Notes: generated by a model from the letters alone, not told the origin. A DNA stretch of 64,000 nt from Alphaproteobacteria bacterium (GCA_017307275.1 JAFKFK010000022.1:62001-126000), one strand, 5' to 3'; shown: positions 7,849 to 17,279, counted from the stretch's first letter. Numbers and translations: made by a program.

Positions 7849-7872
7849 AACTTCAGTGTTTTAACTGAAGTT
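7849..7872. other. Perfect 9-bp hairpin in AT-rich spacer
   Basis: AACTTCAGT-gtttta-ACTGAAGTT is a perfect 9-bp stem with a 6-nt loop, 32 nt after the stop of the ArsC-like gene. The surrounding 150 bp are unusually AT-rich for this window. There is no run of T on either side, so it is at best a weak terminator; it could also be an operator. The rest of the spacer shows nothing I can name. Confidence 0.4.
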
Positions 7873-7983
7873 ATTGACACCTGAGGTGAAATGCCTGATG
7901 GTTGTCGTATAAAGCCTTAAATATCCAAGATAATTTGTTGCTGACGGCCGAGCCTGCCGTTCCCCCTCCATTTGAGGTCCCAA

Positions 7984-8202
7984 ATGCGTTCCCGAATCAT
8001 TGCGCTTTGCGCCGTTCCTCTTTTCCTGTCGCTGGCCGCCTGCGGGGATACCTGGGGTGAGCGCGCCGTGACGGGCGCCGGCATCGGCGCCGGTACCGGT
8101 CTGGCCGTCGGTGCGGTGGCCGGCTGGCCGCTTCTGGCACCTGTCCTGGTCGGCACGGCCGTCGGCGCCGGCATTGGCGCGGCAACGACGCCGAAGCACT
8201 GA
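7984..8202 (+). CDS. Small glycine-zipper lipoprotein
   Basis: A 72-residue protein with a lipoprotein signal (RIIALCAVPLFLSLAAC, lipid on the Cys of LAAC). The mature part is Gly/Ala-rich with GxxxG spacing (GAGIGAGTGLAVGAVAG, then GTAVGAGIGAAT), which is a glycine-zipper membrane-associated segment. Similar small lipoproteins are common in proteobacteria and mostly uncharacterised. The ATG at 7984 is preferred to the TTG at 7972 because the signal then has normal length. It converges on the DUF2794 gene 9 bp away. Confidence 0.75.
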   Translation: MRSRIIALCAVPLFLSLAACGDTWGERAVTGAGIGAGTGLAVGAVAGWPLLAPVLVGTAVGAGIGAATTPKH

Positions 8203-8211
8203 GAATAGGGC

Positions 8212-8547
8212 TTAGCCCAGCAACAGCTTGAGCTTGCGGTCGAAGACGCGCAGCACGTCTTCGAGCGAATCGCCGTGCGCCAACTTGCGCGGCCCGTTGT
8301 AGACCATGTAGCCGCCCCCCGAGCCGCCGCCGGGGACCTTGGCGATGGCGAAAAGCGGCTGCTCGGCGGTGTGGCGGAAGATCGAAAAAATGGCCATGCC
8401 GGGCCGGAAGTCGATGGCATAGTCGCGCCATTCGCCGGAGGCGACCCGCATGCTGTAGAGGTTCAGCAGTCGGGACAGTTCTCGCCGGTCGAATGAGACA
8501 ATACGGCGTCGAGCCCTTTGATCGGCCAAACGGTACAAATTGGTCAT
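8212..8547 (-). CDS. DUF2794 family protein
   Basis: A 111-residue protein beginning MTNLYRLADQ, then IVSFDRRELSRLLNLYSMRV, WRDYAIDF, MAIFSIFRHTAEQPLFAIAK and a C-terminal DVLRVFDRKLKLLLG. This order matches DUF2794, a conserved alphaproteobacterial family without known function. No signal or membrane helix. The ATG at 8547 is chosen because the frame upstream is not protein-like. Divergent from the YfgM-like gene, with 163 bp between. Confidence 0.82.
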   Translation of the reverse strand: MTNLYRLADQRARRRIVSFDRRELSRLLNLYSMRVASGEWRDYAIDFRPGMAIFSIFRHTAEQPLFAIAKVPGGGSGGGYMVYNGPRKLAHGDSLEDVLRVFDRKLKLLLG

Positions 8548-8710
8548 GCCGTGATGTTTTCGGTCATGTCGTTGCCATGAATTCTTGCAGAACGGTGAAT
8601 GAGGGTAAAGCACCCTCCCGAGGGCCCTGACTGGTTTGCCAAAGGCCGGGGGGGCGGCTATGAACCGCCGCTGAAGCTGTTGATATTTCGCGATAATCCG
8701 GGAGCCCTGC

Positions 8711-9358
8711 GTGTCCGACTCCGCCGCGTTTCAAGAAATTGACGATGCCGTCCGCAAGGACGAGATGAAGGAGTGGTGGGGGCGATACGGTACCTGGGTG
8801 GTTGCCGCCGCCGTTGTCGTCGTTGTTGCGGCCTCGGGGCTCGTGGGGTGGCGCCAGTACGATCAAGCGCAGCGTGGCGCCGCGAGCGCGGCTTACTCCG
8901 CAGCCCTCGCTCTGGCCGCGACCGATCCGGCGGCCGCACGCGCGGAGCTCGAGAAGCAGTCGACCAGCGCGGCGGAACCCTATCGTTCGTTGGCCGCGAT
9001 GGTGGCCGCTCAATTGCGCGCCACGCCGGAAGAGCAGGTGGCAGCGCTGATCGCCGTTGCGCCGAGCCTGCCGGCTCGCGAACTCAGCGATCTCGCGATG
9101 GTGATTGCCGGCTTCAAGAGCGTCGGCACGCCCAAGGCTCAGGAGACGGTGGCGCTGCTCGACCCGCTCGGCGCGGTCGACCGGCCGTTTCAGCTGAGCG
9201 TGCGCGAGCTGCAGGCAATGGCGGCAATGGGGAAGGGCGATGCCAAGCGCGCCAAGGAACTTTGGACTGAAATCTTGAAGGACCGGGCGGCGCCGCAGGG
9301 GGTAGCCCAGCGCGCATCAGCGATGCTCAGTGTCCACGGTGCGGCGGAGGCGAAGTAA
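8711..9358 (+). CDS. YfgM-like tetratricopeptide membrane protein
   Basis: A 215-residue protein with a GTG start. Residues 1-25 hold FQEIDDAVRKDEMKEWWGRYG, one membrane helix follows (WVVAAAVVVVVAASGLVGW), then Ala-rich helical repeats to the end (TPR_21/DUF2133). In E. coli, YfgM is an ancillary SecYEG subunit that hands substrates to periplasmic chaperones and lies just before bamB, as here (4 nt between stop and bamB ATG). A GATAAT -10-like hexamer at 8692-8697 is close upstream, but no good -35 was found. Confidence 0.88.
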   Translation: MSDSAAFQEIDDAVRKDEMKEWWGRYGTWVVAAAVVVVVAASGLVGWRQYDQAQRGAASAAYSAALALAATDPAAARAELEKQSTSAAEPYRSLAAMVAAQLRATPEEQVAALIAVAPSLPARELSDLAMVIAGFKSVGTPKAQETVALLDPLGAVDRPFQLSVRELQAMAAMGKGDAKRAKELWTEILKDRAAPQGVAQRASAMLSVHGAAEAK

Positions 9359-9362
9359 TTCC

Positions 9363-10703
9363 ATGCAAAGCGTATTCCGCACCGTTGTCGATCCTCGGCT
9401 TCTGCTCACTGCCGCACTGCTGACGGTCTCTCTGTCCGGCTGTGACTGGTTCGAGAAGAGCAAGCAGCCGCTGCCGGGCGAGCGCATTTCCGTGCTGGGC
9501 GACCGGCGCGACCTCGAAGCCGACAAGGACGTCGCCAATGTCGACGTGGTCCTGCCGGCACCGGTGGTGAATGAGTCCTGGCCGCAATCCGGTGGCTTCG
9601 CAAACCATGCGATGCACAACCTTGCGATCAACGACTCGCCGCAGGTGATCTGGACGGCCGATGTCGGCGCCGGTTCGACGTCCACGCGCACCCTCACCAC
9701 GGCTCCGGTCGTGGCCGACGGCAAGGTCTTCGCCAAGGATGCGGGCAGCACCGTCTCGGCCTTCGACGCGAATACGGGCGCGGTATTGTGGCGGGTGACG
9801 CTCAAGCCCGAGAAAGCGCGCGACAGCGACGAGTTCGGCGGCGGCCTGGCCTATTACGGCGGCAAGCTGTTCGTGACGACGGGCTATGCGGCGGTCTATT
9901 CGCTCGATCCCAACACCGGCAAGGAAGATTGGGTTTCGACCGTTAGTGCGCCGGTGCGCGGTGCACCGCTGGTCTTTTCCGACCGCGTGTTCGTGGTCGC
10001 CATCGACAACAAGCTGCAGGCACTGGCTGCATCCGACGGTTCGGACCTCTGGCAGTTCAGCGGCCTGCAGGAGAGCGCTGGCTATGTCGGCGGCAACAGC
10101 CCGGCTGGTTCCGGCGACGTGATCGTGGCTCCTTTCTCGTCGGGCGAACTGGTCGCGCTGCGCATCGACAATGGCCGGCCGGTGTGGAACGAGACGCTGA
10201 TCGGCGCGCGCGGCGACATCCGTGCGTTCGGTAATCTCACCGACATTCGCGGCCGCCCGGTAATCGATCGTGGCGTTGTGCTGGCGATGGGCTCGGCAGG
10301 CCAGATCGCGGCCATCGACCTCAGGTCCGGCCAGCGCCAGTGGGATCGTAACATCGGCGGCAGCCAGACCCCCTGGGCGGCAGGACGCTTCGTCTTCGTA
10401 CTCACCAGCACGGCCGATATCGCGGCGCTGCTGCGCGACAGCGGCAAGGTGCGCTGGGTGACACCGCTCACTCAGTACGAAGACGACAAGCGGCGCCGGC
10501 CCACGCTGTGGGGCGGGCCCGTACTGGCAGGCGACCGCCTGCTGGTGACGAGCTCGCTCGGCGACCTGCTGGCCGTATCGCCCTATACCGGCGAGATCCT
10601 GGGCAAGATTGATGTGCGCGACCGCGTGCGCCTCGGGCCGGTGATCGCCAACCGCACGATCTACGTGCTGTCTGATTCGGGGCGTCTCATTGCCCTCCGC
10701 TGA
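9363..10703 (+). CDS. bamB: Outer membrane protein assembly factor BamB
   Basis: A 446-residue lipoprotein with lipobox LSGC (Cys at 27). The mature part consists of PQQ-like beta-propeller repeats: ALDANTG-type loops such as VSAFDANTGAVLWR, YSLDPNTGKEDW, IDNKLQALAASDGSDLW and VSPYTGEILGKI. BamB is the peripheral propeller subunit of the BAM complex that inserts outer-membrane beta-barrels. The YfgM-bamB-der order is the conserved proteobacterial arrangement. The gene end overlaps the der start by 14 bp. Confidence 0.95.
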   Translation: MQSVFRTVVDPRLLLTAALLTVSLSGCDWFEKSKQPLPGERISVLGDRRDLEADKDVANVDVVLPAPVVNESWPQSGGFANHAMHNLAINDSPQVIWTADVGAGSTSTRTLTTAPVVADGKVFAKDAGSTVSAFDANTGAVLWRVTLKPEKARDSDEFGGGLAYYGGKLFVTTGYAAVYSLDPNTGKEDWVSTVSAPVRGAPLVFSDRVFVVAIDNKLQALAASDGSDLWQFSGLQESAGYVGGNSPAGSGDVIVAPFSSGELVALRIDNGRPVWNETLIGARGDIRAFGNLTDIRGRPVIDRGVVLAMGSAGQIAAIDLRSGQRQWDRNIGGSQTPWAAGRFVFVLTSTADIAALLRDSGKVRWVTPLTQYEDDKRRRPTLWGGPVLAGDRLLVTSSLGDLLAVSPYTGEILGKIDVRDRVRLGPVIANRTIYVLSDSGRLIALR

Positions 10704-12123
10704 TGACCGAAGGCTGCCTCGCGTAGCCATCGTCGGCCGTCCGAACGTCGGTAAGTCCACGCTGTTCAACCGGCTTGTTGGCCGGCGGCGGGCGATCGTC
10801 GACGATACGCCCGGCGTGACGCGCGATGTGCGTGAGCAGCCAGCCCAGCTCGGCGACCTTGCTTTCACCTTGCTCGACACCGCCGGCTGGGAAACGGCCA
10901 GCGGCGAAGCGCTGGAAGCCCGAATGCGCCGCTTTACCGAGCGGGCTATCGAAAGCTCCGACGTAGTGCTCTTCTTGATCGATGCGCGCGCCGGCGTTCT
11001 GCCGCTCGATCAGAGTTTCGCCGGCTGGTTGCGCAAACGCTCGGCCAAGGTGATTCTAGTCGCCAACAAGTGCGAAGGCCGCGCCGGTCAGCAGGGACTG
11101 GCCGAAGCCCATGGGCTGGGCCTGGGCGAACCGATTCCCGTCTCCGCCGAGCACGGCGAGGGCCTCAGCGACTTGCACGAAGCGCTCGGCCGTCATGTCG
11201 AGCCGATGCCGGAGGAAGACGAAGAGGAATTGGACCCCGAGGCCGCAGTAGACGCCGATGCCGGCGAGCTGACGGCGGCGCGACCCCTCCTGCTGGCCAT
11301 CGTCGGCCGCCCCAATGTCGGCAAGTCGACCCTGCTCAACCGGCTGGTGGGCGAGGAGCGCGTGCTCACCGGTCCCGAAGCCGGCATCACGCGCGATTCC
11401 ATCCGTGTCGAATGGGAGTGGAAGGGGCGGCCGGTCCGCCTCGTCGACACGGCCGGCATGCGCCGTCGCAGCCGCATCGAAGCCAAGCTGGAGGCCGCTT
11501 CCGTCGCCGATACGCTCGACACGATCCGTCTGGCCGACGTGGCCGTCGTCGTCCTCGATGCCAGCGACATGGCGGAGAAGCAGGACCTCAACATCGCCGG
11601 CTGGGTGATCGAGGAGGGCCGCGCCCTTGTGATCGCCGTCAACAAGACGGATCTGCTGGCCGACGATCAATCGCAGTCGACCAAGGCATGGCGCAAGCTG
11701 CGCGACCGGCTGGAAGCGTCGTTCGCCCAGGTCAAGGACGTGCCGATTGTCGGCTTCTCGGCGATGAGCGGTCGTGGGGTCGAGCGCCTGCTGCCCAAGG
11801 TTTTCGAGACCTACGAGATCTGGAACAAGCGCGTACCGACGCCGAAGCTCAATCGCTGGCTGCGCGAGATGGAGACGCTTCATCCGCCGCCGCTCGCCAG
11901 CAACGGCCGCCGCATCCGCCTGCGCTTCATGACCCAGATCAAGCGCCGGCCGCCGACCTTCGTGCTGTCGGTCAGCCAGCCCGAAGAATTGGGCGACGAC
12001 TATCTGCGGTATCTGACCAATCGTCTGCGCGACGATTTCGGAATGCCCGGCGTGCCGATCCGGCTCACTATGCGCAAGCCCAAGAACCCATACGAGGGGC
12101 GGGCAAGAAAGAAGCGCTACTAG
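10690..12123 (+). CDS. der: Ribosome biogenesis GTPase Der (EngA)
   Basis: A 477-residue protein with two tandem GTPase domains: P-loop GRPNVGKS at 16-23 with DTAGW, and again at about 205-212 with DTAGM, NKxD motifs NKCE and NKTD, and a C-terminal KH-like domain (KRRPPTFVLSVSQPEEL). Der acts in 50S subunit assembly. The best in-frame start is TTG at 10690, inside the bamB tail; no ATG or GTG precedes the first P-loop. The acidic linker between the G domains (EEDEEELDPEA) is typical of the family. Confidence 0.96.
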   Translation: MPSADDRRLPRVAIVGRPNVGKSTLFNRLVGRRRAIVDDTPGVTRDVREQPAQLGDLAFTLLDTAGWETASGEALEARMRRFTERAIESSDVVLFLIDARAGVLPLDQSFAGWLRKRSAKVILVANKCEGRAGQQGLAEAHGLGLGEPIPVSAEHGEGLSDLHEALGRHVEPMPEEDEEELDPEAAVDADAGELTAARPLLLAIVGRPNVGKSTLLNRLVGEERVLTGPEAGITRDSIRVEWEWKGRPVRLVDTAGMRRRSRIEAKLEAASVADTLDTIRLADVAVVVLDASDMAEKQDLNIAGWVIEEGRALVIAVNKTDLLADDQSQSTKAWRKLRDRLEASFAQVKDVPIVGFSAMSGRGVERLLPKVFETYEIWNKRVPTPKLNRWLREMETLHPPPLASNGRRIRLRFMTQIKRRPPTFVLSVSQPEELGDDYLRYLTNRLRDDFGMPGVPIRLTMRKPKNPYEGRARKKRY

Positions 12124-12836
12124 GCGCTCAGGGCCTCGTCGCCGGCGATCCATTCGCCGTTCATCGTGCAGGACGGAAGGGCGAGCTTGATCAACGACTC
12201 GCCATGGGCTTCGGGGGGCGTCTGCTGGGCTTCGTTTTCGCCGGGGAACGCTTCGCGCCGCATGAAGGTGCGCATCGGGCCGGGGTTGAAGAGATTGACC
12301 CGGACCGACGTGTGCGCGACTTCGGCAGCATAGACGCCAACCAGCATGTCGAGCGCAGCCTTGCTCGCGGCATAGGCACCCCAGTAGGGCACGACACGGC
12401 GCGAGATGCCCGACGTCACGAAGATGGCACGACCGGCGTCGGAGCGGCGCAACAGCGGATCCATCGACCGGATCAGACGCCAGTTGGCCGTGACATTCAC
12501 TGCCATCACGCGCTCGAAAATCTTGGGCTCGAAATGACCGACAGGCGAGAGCGTTCCCAGAACGCCGGCATTGCCCAGCAGCACGTCGAGGCGGCCGAAG
12601 CGCTCGTAAAGCGCCGCTCCCAGCCGATCGAGGCCGTCACCATCGGTGACGTCGAGCGGCACGAGAGTAGCCGAGCCGCCCAACGCCTTGATCTTGTCGT
12701 CGACTTCCTCGAGACCGCCGACGGTGCGCGCCACAAGCACGCAATGTGCGCCTTCGGCGGCATAGGCCAGGGCGGCAGCAGCGCCCAGCCCGCGCGATGC
12801 GCCGGTGATCAGCGCAAGACGACCCTTCAGCCTCAT
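12120..12836 (-). CDS. Short-chain dehydrogenase/reductase
   Basis: A 238-residue Rossmann protein: TGASRGLG near the N-terminus for NAD(P), LGNAG, and catalytic Ser (VTSGIS) with YAASK, where Tyr and Lys sit four apart. It ends in an extended tail. Located 2 bp after purF on the same strand, so it probably shares the cvpA-purF transcript. Substrate unknown; it resembles YciK-type SDRs in size. The 3' end overlaps that of der by 4 bp. Confidence 0.88.
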   Translation of the reverse strand: MRLKGRLALITGASRGLGAAAALAYAAEGAHCVLVARTVGGLEEVDDKIKALGGSATLVPLDVTDGDGLDRLGAALYERFGRLDVLLGNAGVLGTLSPVGHFEPKIFERVMAVNVTANWRLIRSMDPLLRRSDAGRAIFVTSGISRRVVPYWGAYAASKAALDMLVGVYAAEVAHTSVRVNLFNPGPMRTFMRREAFPGENEAQQTPPEAHGESLIKLALPSCTMNGEWIAGDEALSA

Positions 12837-12838
12837 GC

Positions 12839-14302
12839 TCAGGCGGATTCGACGAGAAGCGAGAGCTGGCGGTCCTCGATGCCGACGACATCGTCGAGGG
12901 CAATGGGATAGTCGCCGGTGAAGCAGGCGTCGCAGAATTCCGGGTTGTCGGCGTCGCGACCGCCCGGCTTGTTCATGGCGCGATAGAGCCCGTCGATCGA
13001 CAGGAAGGCGAGCGAATCGACACCGATGAACTTCGCCATACCCGGCACGTCGTAACGCGAGGCGAGGAGCTTTTCGCGCTCGGGTGTGTCGATGCCGTAG
13101 AAGCAGGGATGCGTGGTCGGCGGCGCCGCGATCCGCATATGCACTTCGCGGGCACCGGCATTGCGGACCATCTCGACGATCTTCATCGAGGTCGTGCCAC
13201 GCACGATCGAATCGTCGACCAGGATGACCCGCTTGCCCTCGATCATGGCGCGGTTGGCATTGTGCTTCAGGCGCACGCCGAGATGGCGGATGTGGTCGGC
13301 CGGTTCGATGAAGGTGCGGCCGACATAATGGTTGCGGATGATGCCGAGCTCGAAAGGCAACCCGGACTGCTGCGCATAGCCGATGGCAGCCGGAACGCCG
13401 GAGTCGGGGACCGGTACCACGAGATCGGCCGCTACGGCGCTCTCCTTGGCCAGCTCTATGCCGATGCGCTTGCGGGCGTCATAGACGCCGATGCCTTCGA
13501 CCTTCGAGTCGGGGCGCGCGAAGTAGATATGCTCGAAGACGCAGAAGCGGCGCTGTTTCTTGGCGAAGGGCTTGATCGAGCGCAGGCCGCTGCCGTCGAC
13601 AATCACGATCTCGCCCGGTTCGACATCGCGCACATAGCGGGCGCCGATGATGTCGAGGGCACAGCTTTCCGACGTCAGGATCCAGGCGTCTTCCAGGCGG
13701 CCGATCACCAGCGGCCGCACGCCCATCGGATCGCGGACGCCGAGCAGCGCTTCGTTGGTCAGCAGCAGCAGGGAGTAGGCGCCTTTGACCCGGCCCAGCG
13801 CGTCGATCAGCCGGTCCTGCACCGTCGAATAGTTCGAGCGGGCAATCAGATGGTTGATGACCTCGGTGTCGGTAGTCGACTGGAACAGGCAGCCGATGCG
13901 GACCAGCTCCTTGCGCAGCAGGTATGCGTTGGTGAGGTTGCCGTTGTGCGCCAGTGCCAAGCCGCCGAAGTCGAAATCGGCGAAGATCGGCTGGATGTTG
14001 CGGTCGGACGACCCGCCGGTGGTGGCGTAGCGGTTGTGACCGATCGCCGAATAGCCCACCAGCTTGGCCATAATGGACTGGGCGCCGAAGATGTCGCCGA
14101 CCAGGCCGGCGGCCCGGTGGTTGTGGAAAAGTCGGCCGTCGAAAGTGACGATACCGGAGGCTTCCTGGCCACGATGCTGAAGCGCATGCAGGCCTAGCGC
14201 GGTGTGCGCGGCGGCATCTGAAGTCCCGTAGATGCCGAACAACGCACATTCCTCGTGAAACTTGTCGAGGTCGTGGTCGGGTCGTTTCGGGGTGCTTTGC
14301 AC
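12839..14302 (-). CDS. purF: Amidophosphoribosyltransferase
   Basis: First committed step of purine synthesis: PRPP plus glutamine to phosphoribosylamine. The N-terminal Ntn-glutaminase domain starts at the catalytic Cys of EECALFGIYG (residue 19 with the start used here). The C-terminal PRTase domain has the PRPP loop VILVDDSIVRGTT. I prefer the GTG at 14302 (487 residues), which gives an 18-residue propeptide; the frame is open upstream to 14371 but that would run into cvpA. Part of the radA-cvpA-purF-SDR run. Confidence 0.95.
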   Translation of the reverse strand: MQSTPKRPDHDLDKFHEECALFGIYGTSDAAAHTALGLHALQHRGQEASGIVTFDGRLFHNHRAAGLVGDIFGAQSIMAKLVGYSAIGHNRYATTGGSSDRNIQPIFADFDFGGLALAHNGNLTNAYLLRKELVRIGCLFQSTTDTEVINHLIARSNYSTVQDRLIDALGRVKGAYSLLLLTNEALLGVRDPMGVRPLVIGRLEDAWILTSESCALDIIGARYVRDVEPGEIVIVDGSGLRSIKPFAKKQRRFCVFEHIYFARPDSKVEGIGVYDARKRIGIELAKESAVAADLVVPVPDSGVPAAIGYAQQSGLPFELGIIRNHYVGRTFIEPADHIRHLGVRLKHNANRAMIEGKRVILVDDSIVRGTTSMKIVEMVRNAGAREVHMRIAAPPTTHPCFYGIDTPEREKLLASRYDVPGMAKFIGVDSLAFLSIDGLYRAMNKPGGRDADNPEFCDACFTGDYPIALDDVVGIEDRQLSLLVESA

Positions 14303-14348
14303 GGCGGGGTTATAGCTGGGGTGTGCCCCGCGCGCTATCAAGGATAAG

Positions 14349-14963
14349 TCACTGCGGCGCTTTGGTTTCACCCTCGGCAGGCGCGGGAGCCTGATCTGGC
14401 GGAGACGCCGGCGCCGCTGGGGGCACGGGTGCGGGAATCGCGCCGCTATCCATGCCCGGCCGCTGCAGGCGCGTGCGGAAGCCCGGTGGAAGATGGGGTT
14501 CCACGAAGGTCGCCATTTCCCGGATCATGGGGAAGGTGGCACCAGCTTCGACCGCCGGCGGGAGCTGACGGGGGCCGAGATAGCCATAGAAGAGGAAGGC
14601 GGTGCCCAGCGCCACCCAAGCGCACAGGACGCCGAAACCGGCGCCCAGGATGCGGTCGGGCTTGCCCAGCGGGCTCGCTCGGACGGAGCGCGAGAGCATG
14701 TTGGTCAACATGATCAGCACGATCAGAGCCGCTACGAAGACGGCCAGCATGGAAATGAAATAGGCGAGTTCCGTGCTGCCCACGACCTGCTCGACCTCGG
14801 GCTGCACCACCTTGGAGAACCGCCACGCGGCCCAGCCGGCGCCGATCCAGGAGCCGATAAACAGGATGGCATGGGCAAAGCCGGCCGACATGCCGATCAT
14901 CGCTCCAAAGACGGCCACGGCGATCACGGCAACGTCGAAAACGGTTATCCCAAGCTGGTCCAT
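14349..14963 (-). CDS. cvpA: CvpA family protein
   Basis: A 204-residue membrane protein with four predicted helices (VFDVAVIAVAVFGAMIGM, HAILFIGSWIGAGWAAW, ELAYFISMLAVFVAALIVLIM, GAGFGVLCAWVALGTAFLFYG) and a Pro/Ala-rich C-terminal tail. CvpA is needed for colicin V production in E. coli and for envelope stress tolerance. The adjacency to purF (46 bp before the GTG used for purF) is the classic arrangement. Confidence 0.93.
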   Translation of the reverse strand: MDQLGITVFDVAVIAVAVFGAMIGMSAGFAHAILFIGSWIGAGWAAWRFSKVVQPEVEQVVGSTELAYFISMLAVFVAALIVLIMLTNMLSRSVRASPLGKPDRILGAGFGVLCAWVALGTAFLFYGYLGPRQLPPAVEAGATFPMIREMATFVEPHLPPGFRTRLQRPGMDSGAIPAPVPPAAPASPPDQAPAPAEGETKAPQ

Positions 14964-14984
14964 AAACTCTGCACGCTCCGTTGC

Positions 14985-16424
14985 CTAATCGCGCTCGCGG
15001 TCGGAGGAACCCTCGCGCCGACCTTTCTTTAGCGGCCGATCGGGTGGCTGAAAACGCGCCACAAGGTCCGCCAGATGCTCGATTTCGTCAATGGCGATGC
15101 CCTCCGGAGAGCGCTGCACAGGGCCTGCGCCACCCCGGCCGCGCGGCACCAGCGCACTGCGGAAGCCGAGCTTCGCCGCTTCGCGCAAACGCGCCTCTCG
15201 TTGGCCGACAGGTCGTACTTCGCCACCAAGACCGATCTCGCCGAACACCACCATGTCGCCCGGCACCTGTTCGTCGGCGAGCGAGGAGACGACTGCTGCC
15301 GCCACCGCGAGATCGGCGGCCGGCTCCCCGATCCTGAGGCCGCCGGCGACGTTCAGGTAGACGTCGTTGCCACCGATGCTGACGCCGCAGCGCGCCTCGA
15401 GAACCGCCAGCACCATGGCGAGGCGATTGGAGTCCCAGCCGACCACGGCGCGTCTCGGCGTGGCGAGGGACGAGGGGCTGACGAGCGCCTGGATCTCGAC
15501 CAGCACTGGCCGTGTGCCCTCGATGCCCGCGAAGACGCAGGCGCCCGAGACATGGCCGCGCCGCTCCGCCAGGAACAGCGCCGAGGGATTGGCGACGTCG
15601 CTCAGGCCGCGATCGGACATCTCGAACACGCCGATCTCGTCGGTCGGACCGAAGCGGTTCTTCACGGTACGCAGAATGCGGAACTGATGGCCGCGTTCGC
15701 CTTCGAAGTAGAGCACCGTGTCGACCATGTGCTCCAGCACGCGGGGGCCCGCGATGGCGCCGTCTTTGGTGACGTGGCCGACCAGCAGCACGGCAATACC
15801 GCGTCGCTTCGCAAGTTCCACCAGGGCTTGGGCGGAGGAGCGCACCTGCGTCACGGTGCCGGGCGTACTGTCGACCGTGTCGAGCCACATGGTCTGGATC
15901 GAGTCGATGACGGCGACCCGCGGCGCGTCGGGGCGTTCGAGGCTCGCCACGATGTCTCGCACCGAGGTCGCGGCCGTAAGCTGTACCGGCGCGTCGGCGA
16001 GGCCCAGCCGTTCGGCACGCAGGCGCACCTGGTCGAGCGCCTCTTCGCCGGAGATATAGGCGCAGGCGGTGTTCTGGCGCGCGAGTGCGGCGGCCACCTG
16101 CAGCAACAAGGTCGACTTGCCGATACCGGGATCTCCGCCGATCAGCAGCGCCGAGCCTGTTACCAGTCCCCCGCCGCAGACACGGTCGAACTCGGCGATA
16201 CCGCTCAGGTAGCGGGGCGGCTGGGGCGTCGCGCCGCGAAGGCCCGCGCACTCAAGGGCACGGCCTTTGCCGCCGCGTGCCAACCCGCTGCCGGCAGGGC
16301 CAGGGGCGGGGGCGGCTTCCTCGACGATGGTGTTCCACTCGCCGCAGGACTCGCAGCGGCCGCTCCACTTGGTGGTGACGGCGCCGCAGGACTGGCAGAC
16401 GAAACGTTTGATGGGGCGTGCCAT
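14985..16424 (-). CDS. radA: DNA repair protein RadA
   Basis: A 479-residue RecA-like branch-migration ATPase. It shows an N-terminal C4 zinc finger (CQSC at 10-13 and CESC at 24-27), Walker A GGDPGIGKST, the RadA motif KNRFG (VKNRFGPTDE) and a C-terminal Lon-like domain (LNVAGGLRIGEPAADLAVA). It processes recombination intermediates. The ATG at 16424 overlaps by one base the stop of the upstream methyltransferase gene (TGATG), so translation is probably coupled. A much longer upstream extension of this frame is a shadow of that gene. Confidence 0.96.
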   Translation of the reverse strand: MARPIKRFVCQSCGAVTTKWSGRCESCGEWNTIVEEAAPAPGPAGSGLARGGKGRALECAGLRGATPQPPRYLSGIAEFDRVCGGGLVTGSALLIGGDPGIGKSTLLLQVAAALARQNTACAYISGEEALDQVRLRAERLGLADAPVQLTAATSVRDIVASLERPDAPRVAVIDSIQTMWLDTVDSTPGTVTQVRSSAQALVELAKRRGIAVLLVGHVTKDGAIAGPRVLEHMVDTVLYFEGERGHQFRILRTVKNRFGPTDEIGVFEMSDRGLSDVANPSALFLAERRGHVSGACVFAGIEGTRPVLVEIQALVSPSSLATPRRAVVGWDSNRLAMVLAVLEARCGVSIGGNDVYLNVAGGLRIGEPAADLAVAAAVVSSLADEQVPGDMVVFGEIGLGGEVRPVGQREARLREAAKLGFRSALVPRGRGGAGPVQRSPEGIAIDEIEHLADLVARFQPPDRPLKKGRREGSSDRERD

Positions 16425-17278
16425 CAGTGCAGCTCGCGCTTGGAGAGGCACCAGCCGTCGCGGTGCAGCCAGCACGTCTCGTCGGGCTGATGTAGATCGC
16501 GCCGTAGACTGCGCACGGCCTGTTGCCCAACCGGATCGGTCACGGCCACGCCGATTGCTGCCGCGTCCTCGGGGCTGCGGGCTCCTGCACAGGGATAGAA
16601 GGCGACCCAGCCGGCAGAGCGCGCCGCGAGGCTGTTCCCGCGGCGGTCCAGGCGCAACATGAAGCCACCCTGCCGGCGCTCTGCTGTCATCGGCAGCAGC
16701 ATCCGGCCACCATCGGCCAGCGCTTCGAGCCACCAACCGTGTGGTGTGGTCGCTCCCGCGAAGGCCACGATGACATCCCATTGGCCGTCGACAGGCTGGC
16801 TTGCGTCGCCCAAACGGACATGAGCGGTCGGCCATGCCGCGAGATTGCGCTGCGCAACCTCGGCAAGCGGTCCGTCGATTTCGATCGCATCGACACGGCC
16901 GGTCGGTCCGACCAGTTCTGCGAGGATCGCGGTGTAGTAGCCCGAGCCAGCGCCGAGCTGCAGCACGCGCGCGCCGTCCGGTACGCCGAGACGGTCGAAG
17001 TGGCGGGCCCAGAGTGCCGGCTCGCCAATGTTGAGGCCGCGGCTCTCGTCGAGCGCCACGAGGACATTGTGATAGAGCCGGCGCGGATCGGCGTCCTGGG
17101 TGCTCCAGTAACCGTCGACGAAATGGAAGAGGCGCCACGGGCCGGGGCCGGCGAAGGTTTCGCGCGGCACGGCAGCGAAAGCCTCCACGACGCGCGCGTC
17201 GGTGAGATGGCAGGCCGTACGCAAGCCTTCAGCGAACCAGCGCCGGGCCACTTCGAGGCTGGGCTGGCGATCGTTCAT
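16424..17278 (-). CDS. Protein-L-isoaspartate methyltransferase-like protein
   Basis: A 284-residue protein. Residues about 85-185 are a SAM-dependent Rossmann fold with VLQLGAGSGYYTAILAELVG (motif I) and VDAIEIDG, as in PCMT enzymes; the N-terminal part includes VVEAFAAVPRETFAGP, the usual PCMT entry. The C-terminal about 90 residues are longer than in E. coli Pcm (208 residues). Whether it repairs isoaspartyl residues or methylates something else is open. The ATG at 17278 follows the mlaF stop by one base. Confidence 0.8.
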   Translation of the reverse strand: MNDRQPSLEVARRWFAEGLRTACHLTDARVVEAFAAVPRETFAGPGPWRLFHFVDGYWSTQDADPRRLYHNVLVALDESRGLNIGEPALWARHFDRLGVPDGARVLQLGAGSGYYTAILAELVGPTGRVDAIEIDGPLAEVAQRNLAAWPTAHVRLGDASQPVDGQWDVIVAFAGATTPHGWWLEALADGGRMLLPMTAERRQGGFMLRLDRRGNSLAARSAGWVAFYPCAGARSPEDAAAIGVAVTDPVGQQAVRSLRRDLHQPDETCWLHRDGWCLSKRELH

Positions 17279-17279
17279 G

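Noticed and set aside
7849..7872. Rho-independent terminator after the ArsC-like gene
   Set aside because: The stem is perfect but AT-rich and has no T-run after it; kept only as an unassigned hairpin.
12120..12123. Possible fusion or frameshift at the der/SDR junction
   Set aside because: It is a simple 4-bp convergent overlap of two complete genes.
16425..17138. Long N-terminal extension of the radA frame
   Set aside because: The extension is Arg/Pro-rich shadow of the upstream methyltransferase gene; RadA homology begins at the ATG at 16424 just before the zinc finger.
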